Under the pieces are notes generated by a model. It saw only the letters and a list, made by a program, of their open reading frames with translations. It did not search any database and was not told where the DNA came from. DNA of 44,317 nucleotides from the NCBI GenBank assembly GCA_016936615.1, contig JAFGXN010000118.1, forward strand, positions 1 to 44,317, given 5' to 3'. This document shows, one piece after another, positions 37,052 through 44,317 of this stretch; position 1 is the stretch's first letter; the number at the start of each line of letters is the position of its first letter. The stretch is from Spirochaetales bacterium. Its GTDB lineage: Bacteria > Spirochaetota > Spirochaetia > JAFGXN01. The position numbers and the translations under genes were made by a program.

Positions 37052-38092
37052 ATGCCACGAACAAATAATATTAACATTTTGAGTAAGACACCTTTAATTT
37101 CTCCTGAAGAATTATGGAAGGAGTTGCCTCTGACTGAGGAGACTTCATCGCTGGTTGTTGATGCTCGTAGAAAGGTCCAAGATTTACTTCATGGTAACTC
37201 GGCTCAAAAGCTTATGGTTATTACTGGTCCGTGTTCTATTCATTGTATAGACGAAGCTGTTGCATATGCAAAGAAGCTTGAAAAGTTGAATGAAGAGGTT
37301 TCTGATAAGATTCTTCTTGTGATGAGAGTTTATTTTGAAAAGCCTAGAACTGTCGTTGGATGGAAGGGGCTTATATATGATCCAGATTTAAATGGCTCTT
37401 ATGATTTTGAAAAAGGATTGCGCACTGCAAGACAATTGATTCTAGAGATTGCAGGAATGGGCTTGCCTGTAGCAACTGAGATCCTAGATCCAATCATTAC
37501 TCAGTATATCGCAGATGCAGTGGCTTGGGCTGCAATTGGTGCAAGGACTACTGAGTCTCAGACTCATAGGCAGTTGGTTAGTGGTCTCTCTATGCCTACA
37601 GGCTTTAAGAATGCTACAAATGGAAATATTCAGGTTGCGATTGATGCAATAAAGGCTGCATCTCACAATCACTCTTTTCTTGGAGTCTTGAAAGATGGTC
37701 GAACTGGGGTTTTTCGAACAAAAGGAAATCCAGATTGTCACTTAGTGCTTCGTGGCGGAAAGGATTATCCTAACTACCAATCTGAGTGGATTGCATATTC
37801 TGCAGAGAGGATGAGAAAAGAGGGTGTTAAGCCAAATATCATTATCGATTGTAGCCATGCAAATGCACAAGGTAGTTTCCTTAATCAGATTGATGTTATG
37901 AATGATATTGTTGGACAATTGAAGTCTGGGACAAAGGCGATTAAGGGTGTTATGCTAGAGAGTAACTTGATGTGTGGGAATCAGAAGATTGCTGCACGTG
38001 AAGAGTTGAAGTTTGGTGTATCTATTACAGATCCATGTCTCGGTTGGGAAGAGACTGAGAAAGTCATTAGAATGACATACGAAAATCTATAG
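37052..38092 (+). CDS. aroG: 3-deoxy-7-phosphoheptulonate (DAHP) synthase, class I
   Basis: VITGPCSIHC, MRVYFEKPRTVVGWKGLIYDPDLNGSY, GARTTESQTHRQLVSGLSMPTGFKN, IIDCSHAN; ATG 37052 with AAAGG SD. Confidence 0.95.
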   Translation: MPRTNNINILSKTPLISPEELWKELPLTEETSSLVVDARRKVQDLLHGNSAQKLMVITGPCSIHCIDEAVAYAKKLEKLNEEVSDKILLVMRVYFEKPRTVVGWKGLIYDPDLNGSYDFEKGLRTARQLILEIAGMGLPVATEILDPIITQYIADAVAWAAIGARTTESQTHRQLVSGLSMPTGFKNATNGNIQVAIDAIKAASHNHSFLGVLKDGRTGVFRTKGNPDCHLVLRGGKDYPNYQSEWIAYSAERMRKEGVKPNIIIDCSHANAQGSFLNQIDVMNDIVGQLKSGTKAIKGVMLESNLMCGNQKIAAREELKFGVSITDPCLGWEETEKVIRMTYENL

Positions 38093-38101
38093 GAGAAAAT
38101 T

Positions 38102-40381
38102 GTGATTGAAAATAAATATGTAGAGATTATTGCAGCTGAAGAGAATATTAGAGCAGCACAGGTTATTGCTACGGCAGGTTTGTTTGAAGAGGGAGCTACA
38201 GTTCCTTTTATCGCTCGATATCGAAAGGAAGTTACAGGGAATCTTGATGAGGTTCAGATTTTGGCTATCCGCGATAGCTTAGCTAGATTGAAAGAGCTAG
38301 ATGATAGAAAAGAGGCTATACTTAAGTCCCTTATTGAGCGGGAACTTCTTACTCCAGAACTTGAGAAGGCAGTCAAAGATGCGCCTACAATGTCGAAGCT
38401 TGAGGATATCTACCTTCCTTACAGACCAAAGCGAAAGACTCGTGGGGTTAAGGCTAAGGAAAAAGGGCTTGAGCCACTTGCGCTAGATCTGCTTAAGCAG
38501 CAGATTGATGATGTACTTGCAGAAGCTGAGAAATATGTTAATTCGGAGCTAGAGGTTGCAACTGCTGAAGAAGCATTAGCTGGTGCACGAGATATTATTG
38601 CTGAGATGGTCAATGAAGATAGTGAAATTCGTGAGAAGATGAGAAAATTTTTCTTTGACAATGCTATTATTGTCTCTTCTGTTGTCAAGACTAAGGAAAA
38701 AGAGGCAGATGCTGCTAAGTATCGGGACTATTTCAACATGTCAGAGGCAGCAAGAGATATCCCATCTCACCGATTCCTTGCTATTCGACGTGGCGCAGAT
38801 GAGGGCTTCTTGACCTATCACATCTTGCCTGAAGAGTTTGTTGCAATTAAGATTTTGACAAGAAAATATGTTACTGGTGATAATGGTTCTGCTAAACAGG
38901 TTGAAATGGCTTGCGAGGACTCTTACAGAAGGTTGTTATCTCTTTCTATGGAGACAGAGCTAAGGACAGAGTTAAAGAAAAAGTCTGATGAGAAGGCGAT
39001 AAACGTTTTTGCTGAGAATTTGAGAGAGCTTTTGCTTACTTCTCCTATGGGGCAGAAAGCCACGCTTGGTCTTGACCCAGGTCTTAGAACTGGATGTAAA
39101 CTTGTTGTTCTTGATGCTCAAGGTAGTCTACTTTACAATACCGCAATCTATCCTCTTGTTCCTTTCCAGAAGGTAACAGAATCTAACATGATAATTACTG
39201 ACCTTGTCAAAAAATATAACATCGAAGCTGTTGCGGTAGGAAACGGTACAGGTGGTCGAGAGGCTCTTGAGTATGCGAAGTCGGTTCCAGCTTTGAAAGA
39301 TAAGATTGTTGCTATGGTTAATGAGAGCGGAGCCTCAATCTATTCTGCATCAGAAGTTGCAAGAAAAGAGTTTCCTGATTATGACTTAACAGTTAGAGGC
39401 GCAGTTTCAATCGGACGCAGATTGATGGATCCTCTTGCTGAGCTTGTAAAGATTGATCCAAAATCTATCGGTGTCGGGCAGTATCAGCATGATGTAGATC
39501 AGAAGAAGTTGAAAGATTCGCTAGACGATACAGTAATCAGCTGTGTAAACTCTGTTGGTGTTAATGTAAATACTGCGAGTTATAAGCTTTTAGCATATGT
39601 TGCTGGTCTTTCTGAGAGAATTGCAACAAAGATTGTTGAGTATCGAGACAGCAAAGGTCCTTTTAAGAATAGAGAGTCTGTTAAGACAGTTCCAGGCCTT
39701 GGTCCAAAGGCATTTGAGCAGTGTGCCGGATTCTTGCGTGTAATAAATGGAGAGAATCCTCTTGATGCAAGTGCGGTTCATCCAGAGAGTTACGGCATTG
39801 TCGAGCAGATGGCAAAAGATGCTGGATGCAAAGTCTCAGATTTGATGAAAGATTCTGAGTTGCGACGAAAGATTGATTTGAAAAAATATGTTACAGAGAC
39901 AGTTGGATTGCCAACTTTGACAGATATTATGGATGAGCTTGCGAAGCCAGGACGTGACCCTCGAAAAGAGTTTGACCTTTTTTCATTTACTGAAGGGGTA
40001 AATGATATCAAAGACTTGAAAGAGGGGATGGTCTTAAATGGAGTTGTAACAAATGTAACTGCTTTTGGAGCCTTTGTTGATATTGGTGTTCACCAGGACG
40101 GGCTGGTTCACATAAGTCAGCTTTCAGATACATTTGTCTCTGATCCTAACGAATTTATCAAAGTTAACCAGAAGGTTAGCGTAACTGTAATGGAAGTAGA
40201 TGCAGATCGAAAGAGAATTTCTTTAACAATGAAATCTGATTATGATCCAAATATAAAGCCAGTTTCTTCTAGTCAGCCACGGCGAGTAGTTGCTAAGAAG
40301 GTTGAGAAAAAGGTAACAGTGGATAATTCTAATTCTGAGACTTATAATCCTTTCGCAGCTTTTTTTAACAACAACAAATAG
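38102..40381 (+). CDS. tex: Tex-like S1 RNA-binding transcription accessory protein
   Basis: VPFIARYRKEVTGNLDEVQ, LGLDPGLRTGCKLVVLD, SIGVGQYQHDVDQKKL, C-terminal S1 domain; GTG start. Confidence 0.96.
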   Translation: MIENKYVEIIAAEENIRAAQVIATAGLFEEGATVPFIARYRKEVTGNLDEVQILAIRDSLARLKELDDRKEAILKSLIERELLTPELEKAVKDAPTMSKLEDIYLPYRPKRKTRGVKAKEKGLEPLALDLLKQQIDDVLAEAEKYVNSELEVATAEEALAGARDIIAEMVNEDSEIREKMRKFFFDNAIIVSSVVKTKEKEADAAKYRDYFNMSEAARDIPSHRFLAIRRGADEGFLTYHILPEEFVAIKILTRKYVTGDNGSAKQVEMACEDSYRRLLSLSMETELRTELKKKSDEKAINVFAENLRELLLTSPMGQKATLGLDPGLRTGCKLVVLDAQGSLLYNTAIYPLVPFQKVTESNMIITDLVKKYNIEAVAVGNGTGGREALEYAKSVPALKDKIVAMVNESGASIYSASEVARKEFPDYDLTVRGAVSIGRRLMDPLAELVKIDPKSIGVGQYQHDVDQKKLKDSLDDTVISCVNSVGVNVNTASYKLLAYVAGLSERIATKIVEYRDSKGPFKNRESVKTVPGLGPKAFEQCAGFLRVINGENPLDASAVHPESYGIVEQMAKDAGCKVSDLMKDSELRRKIDLKKYVTETVGLPTLTDIMDELAKPGRDPRKEFDLFSFTEGVNDIKDLKEGMVLNGVVTNVTAFGAFVDIGVHQDGLVHISQLSDTFVSDPNEFIKVNQKVSVTVMEVDADRKRISLTMKSDYDPNIKPVSSSQPRRVVAKKVEKKVTVDNSNSETYNPFAAFFNNNK

Positions 40382-40389
40382 GAGAAATC

Positions 40390-43305
40390 ATGGATTTTGA
40401 AAAGGGGCAAATTATACACAACTTCGAGGTCTTGTCTTTTGAGGATAATTTAAAACTCAAGGCAAAGACCTTACATCTTCAGCACCAGGTTACTGGTCTT
40501 CAGGTATTTCACATGATAACTGATGATCCTGAGAACCTCTTTGCGTATGCTTTTTCTACACCTCCGTATGACAATACAGGATTGCCTCACATCTTAGAGC
40601 ATTGTTGCCTTGCTGGATCTAAAAATTATCCATTGAAGGACCCATTTCAGGTAATGATGCAGAAGAGTGTTAATACCTTTTTGAATGCCATGACCTATTC
40701 GGATAGAACAATTTATCCTGCTGCAAGTGTACTTGAGAAGGATTATTTTAATCTTTTTGAGATGTATGGAGATGCAGTATTCTCGCCTCTGCTGAGGAAA
40801 GAGACTTTTTATCAAGAGGGGTGGAGACTTGCTTTAAATGCAAAAAAGATTCCGGAGATAAAAGGAATAGTCTTCAACGAGATGAAAGGAGCTTACAGTG
40901 ATATTGAAGGTATCTTGTATGAGCATTCGTCTCGCGACTTGTTTGTGGAGAGCCCTTATTGCTACGATTCCGGGGGCGATCCTCTCTATATCCCTGATTT
41001 AAGTTATGAAAAATTTTGTGATTTTCACAAAAAATATTACTCGCCAAGTAATTGTCGACTTTTTCTCTATGGAAATATCTCTACAGAGAAGCAGTTACGA
41101 CTATTGAATGAGAAAATTCTAAAGGATTATCACCATAAGACTGATCTAATCTGTGTCGGGGAGTCGGTTAAGGTTCCAGTGCCAGTTAGCAGTCGTTATA
41201 CTGGTCCTGCGGTGAAAGATGATAATAGCAATGTTGTCTCTATTAACTGGGGATTAAAAAATACGTTAGACTCGTATCTAGCGACAAAACTTGCATTGAT
41301 GTCATATGTCCTTCTTGGTAACCCAGGATCCATCCTGTATAAGGCAATCCTTGATTCTGACCTGTGTGAAGATATCTCAGATGTTAGTGGAATTGATACC
41401 TACTTGAAAGAGTATATCTTCTCATGTGGCATCCGAGGTTGTAAGGAAGGTGATGAGAAAAAATTTGAAAAATTCATCATTGAGACACTTGAGCAGGTTG
41501 TTCGAGATGGAATTCCAAGGGTGAATATTGATGCAGCCTTGAATAAATTTGAGTTTAGCTCGTTTGAGATAAAAAGTGGATCTCCAGTCGGGCTAAGTTT
41601 TATGAACAAAGTGATGAAATCCTGGATCTACGGTGGGAGTCCAGAGGCTGGGCTTGATTATATTGACCATTTTGAAGATATCCGCAAGGAACTGGTAGAA
41701 AATCCTCGCCTTTTTGAAGATATTATCCAAGAACAGTTGCTGGATAATCCAGTTAGATCTCTTATTGTAGTCTCTCCTGATTCAAAGTTTGAGAAAAAGT
41801 TAGAAAGAGAACTTAAGAAAAAGGCTAAGTCTTTGGCAAAGATTATTGATATGGATCAACTTCAGCAAGAGACTGAAGCCTTTAATAGATATGCTAAGCT
41901 TGAAGATACGCAGGAAGAGTTGACTTGTATCCCAGCAATTCGCAAAGAGGATATTCCGCAGACAGTCAGAGAGCTGGAATTTTCTACAATTGAGAATGTT
42001 GAGACTAAGACTTTTTATAGTGATATCTTTACTAATTCAATCTTCTATATAGCAAGTTCGTTTGATTTTACAGATATACCTTCAGATCTACTTCCATATG
42101 TCTCTCTGTTCTCGAGGGCGGTCTTTGATCTCTCGTTGGAGAATAAGAGTTATGATCAGGTCTCAAATGAGATTGCAATCAAGCTTGGTGGGTTGTATGC
42201 GGCCTTAGATATTGCAACGCAGATTGGGAAGTTTGAAGAGCCTCCGGTGAAAAAGTTCATAATTTCCATGAAGGCTACAAATTCCTTGCTGTCTGAGGGA
42301 CTAGATCTTTTAGAAGAGATTGTTACAACTGTTAATTTTCGTGATTTCAAGAGGATGAAAGAGATCCTTATCGAAGTGAAAAATGATTTTGAGATGAATG
42401 CAGTCTCTGCTGCGACCTCACTCTCAATGTCACGGGTTGCTTCGGCTTTTTCTCAAGCATATGTGATAGATGATCAGCTTAATGGATATCCCCAATATGG
42501 GTTTATTTCACGACTGTTGAAGAATTTTGAAGAGGAGAAAGAGGGGCTTGCTGCTAAGATGTATCAATTGATGAGCTTCATTTTTGCTGGCCAGAGAGTC
42601 TACTCTTTTTCAGGAGAAAAAAAGCTCCTAGATCTTGCTCAGTCCCGATTTGACAGAATATTTAGCAGATTCTCGAAGGATCACGGGTTAGAGGCTTCGC
42701 AGATTGAACTGAATTCTTTCAAGAACGAGGGAGTTGTAATCCCGGCAAATGTCTCTTTTTCTGCTGTAGCATTGAAAGGCGCATACATAGGAACCAAAGA
42801 ATTTTGCGCATATAAAATTTTATCTACCATGATGAAGACTGGAGTCTTGTGGGATATTGTCAGGAACCGTAACGGCGCCTACGGCGTCTCTTCGGGAATA
42901 AACGGTTCCGAGGGCGTATTCCTCTTCTCTTCGTATAGAGATCCAGAGACAGTGAAGACCCTAGCTGCTTACAAAGAGGCCTTAGAGTATTTTGCTGCCC
43001 AGAAGTTTGACAAAGAAAGCTTTGATTCTGCGGTAGTCTCAGTCCTTGGTAAAGAGCTTAGGCCGCTACGACCAAGCGAACATAACCTGACAGTTCTCCG
43101 ACGTTACAACTATGGAATCACAGAGCAACTGCGCCAGCTAGATTTCGACTTTATCAAATCGCTTGAACCCTCGGATATCGCCAACGCAGCAAAGACCCTT
43201 CTAGCTTCCTTCTCCGACAGCGTCGCATCATTCTCCGCACCAGAGCGGTTGCTCAAGTTATTTGGTGAGAAAGAGATTGTGATACGTAAGTTGTCTTCGT
43301 TTTGA
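40390..43305 (+). CDS. M16C-family metallopeptidase (PreP/presequence protease-like)
   Basis: GLPHILEHCCLAGSKNYPLKDPF (HxxEH), VNTFLNAMTYSDRTIYP, VRNRNGAYGVSSG...SYRDP. Confidence 0.95.
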   Translation: MDFEKGQIIHNFEVLSFEDNLKLKAKTLHLQHQVTGLQVFHMITDDPENLFAYAFSTPPYDNTGLPHILEHCCLAGSKNYPLKDPFQVMMQKSVNTFLNAMTYSDRTIYPAASVLEKDYFNLFEMYGDAVFSPLLRKETFYQEGWRLALNAKKIPEIKGIVFNEMKGAYSDIEGILYEHSSRDLFVESPYCYDSGGDPLYIPDLSYEKFCDFHKKYYSPSNCRLFLYGNISTEKQLRLLNEKILKDYHHKTDLICVGESVKVPVPVSSRYTGPAVKDDNSNVVSINWGLKNTLDSYLATKLALMSYVLLGNPGSILYKAILDSDLCEDISDVSGIDTYLKEYIFSCGIRGCKEGDEKKFEKFIIETLEQVVRDGIPRVNIDAALNKFEFSSFEIKSGSPVGLSFMNKVMKSWIYGGSPEAGLDYIDHFEDIRKELVENPRLFEDIIQEQLLDNPVRSLIVVSPDSKFEKKLERELKKKAKSLAKIIDMDQLQQETEAFNRYAKLEDTQEELTCIPAIRKEDIPQTVRELEFSTIENVETKTFYSDIFTNSIFYIASSFDFTDIPSDLLPYVSLFSRAVFDLSLENKSYDQVSNEIAIKLGGLYAALDIATQIGKFEEPPVKKFIISMKATNSLLSEGLDLLEEIVTTVNFRDFKRMKEILIEVKNDFEMNAVSAATSLSMSRVASAFSQAYVIDDQLNGYPQYGFISRLLKNFEEEKEGLAAKMYQLMSFIFAGQRVYSFSGEKKLLDLAQSRFDRIFSRFSKDHGLEASQIELNSFKNEGVVIPANVSFSAVALKGAYIGTKEFCAYKILSTMMKTGVLWDIVRNRNGAYGVSSGINGSEGVFLFSSYRDPETVKTLAAYKEALEYFAAQKFDKESFDSAVVSVLGKELRPLRPSEHNLTVLRRYNYGITEQLRQLDFDFIKSLEPSDIANAAKTLLASFSDSVASFSAPERLLKLFGEKEIVIRKLSSF

Positions 43306-43395
43306 TGATGAATTGTGGAATTAGAGGCGTTTGAAGTAAAATTGGAGAGACTTTTCTCATATTCTGCTAGCGTAAAATATCGTTTTAGCTTATTA

Positions 43396-43433
43396 ATACC
43401 TGTAATTGATTTATAAAAATTGATTACAGGTAT
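43396..43433. terminator. Candidate hairpin downstream of the M16C gene
   Basis: ATACCTGTAAT - 16 nt - ATTACAGGTAT, 11-bp perfect arms; no strong U-tract. Confidence 0.45.
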
Positions 43434-43605
43434 ACCTATTTTAGGAGATCTAACAGTTCTTTTTGATTGTGATTTCCTAAATTCCTATCAGATTAAGTCT
43501 CAAATTAAGGTCATAATATTTAAGCCAAAACAGGCAAATTCCCAAGATTTCAGAAGTTTTGGAGAGTGGGGTTGAGATTCTGCAATTCCTGCTTCAGCTA
43601 TTGAC

Positions 43606-43635
43606 TTGACTTAAATCCTTAAAGGAAATTATAAT
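43606..43635 (+). promoter_or_regulatory. Candidate sigma70 promoter upstream of the DUF1703-like pseudogene
   Basis: TTGACT - 18 nt - TATAAT. Confidence 0.55.
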
Positions 43636-43652
43636 TTGAATGAGGTAGCGAA

Positions 43653-44317
43653 ATGACAGCGGTAAAAAGAATCCCTTACGGGAAAGACACTTTTTATCTC
43701 AATGCTTGAGAGTTATTATGATATAAAAAAAGAGATCGATTTGACGAGTTATTTCACGATACCTGGATATTGCAAAATCCAACAGCGGAGCAAGGTAAGT
43801 ATTTTATTCTTTCGTTTAATTTTTCCGAGGTCTTGAAAGACAAAGATAAGGTTCAAGATGATTTTAATAATTATTGCTCAATAAAAATCGATAGCTTTAT
43901 AAAAAGGTATTCTGAATTTTTCGAGAAAGAAGCTGTTGCAAGGATTTTGAGAGAAGAGGTTGCTCATGTCAAACTTCAACTTCTATCAGAAAGCTTGAAA
44001 AATAGCTCTAATAAGATCTATTTGATGATAGACGAATATGATAATTTTGCGAACTAAATTATTACAGATGCTGGATCTCCTGAATATGAGAAGTTGACGC
44101 GAAACTCTGGCTACTTTAAGCAGTTTTTTTCAAATATGAAGGCTATGGCTTCGGGAAGTGGCTCTGGGCTTGCTAGGATTTTTATTACTGGCGTTTCGCC
44201 TGTTACGATGGATGATGTTACAAGCGGATTCAATATTGGCTCTTATATTTCTATTGACGAGAGATTTAACGAGATTCTTGGTTTTACAAAAGAAGATGTA
44301 GAAAAGATGATTGATTA
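43653..44317 (+). pseudogene. Decayed AAA-ATPase-like / DUF1703 (PD-(D/E)XK-associated) family gene, running off the window
   Basis: Family-like pieces in shifted frames: MTAVKRIPYG | GKTLFISMLESYYDIKK | KKRDRFDELFHDTWILQNPTAEQGKYFILSFNFS...IYLMIDEYDNFAN * IITDAGSPEYEKLTRNSGYFKQFFSNMKAMASGSGSGLARIFITGVSPVTMDD. Confidence 0.8.

Noticed and set aside
42863-42909. GGAACCGT ... ACGGTTCC arms as a stand-alone regulatory hairpin
   Set aside because: Arms fall in the conserved M16C motif VRNRNGAYG...GSEG, with a 31-nt spacer; coding constraint explains it better.
43653-44317. Programmed frameshifting at the A7 run to produce a functional ATPase
   Set aside because: A slippery run alone cannot repair the apparent N-terminal deletion/frameshift and the downstream TAA; pseudogene is simpler.
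1-44317. CRISPR arrays, tRNA/rRNA genes, transposases, integrases, phage genes
   Set aside because: Scanned by eye on both strands; no repeat-spacer pattern, tRNA-like T-loop context or transposase-like ORF was recognised (not a computed search).

Overview
44.3-kb window from a low-GC, LPS-type (Lpt-encoding) bacterial chromosome. Gene content (HprK/HPr, RpoN, LexA, LptABC, DRTGG, large GDH-type dehydrogenase, DUF1703-type remnant) looks spirochaete-like, but this taxonomic guess is low confidence. It is mostly an ordinary housekeeping region with tightly packed operons. Main blocks: (i) minus strand 1-8021, an exported/lipoprotein cluster with two paralogous HExxH metallopeptidase lipoproteins flanking an orphan ORF, then an MBL hydrolase, an HDOD protein and a LamG/FN3 protein; (ii) uvrC (+); (iii) a long minus-strand cluster lptC-lptA-lptB-rpoN-hpf-hprK-HPr-(NtrY-like HK)-(AAA+-less NtrX-like RR)-lexA-holA, preceded by aroA and a GAF hybrid kinase; (iv) plus strand rbgA, GT2, a lipidated D-Ala-D-Ala carboxypeptidase, DRTGG, TetR, FGGY kinase and an oversized Glu-dehydrogenase-like protein; (v) minus strand epmA-efp-RsmC-like methyltransferase; (vi) two-component genes; (vii) plus strand DAHP synthase, tex, M16C peptidase, and a decaying DUF1703/AAA-ATPase-like pseudogene at the right edge. 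No tRNA, rRNA, CRISPR or intact mobile element was recognised. The best leads are a perfect TetR-type operator in front of the kinase/dehydrogenase pair, the AAA+-less NtrX translationally linked to HPr and close to rpoN, the paralogous metallopeptidase locus with structured leaders, a 29-nt GC-cored inverted repeat inside an AT-rich methyltransferase gene, and the decayed ATPase. I see no clear-cut new defence or mobile system.
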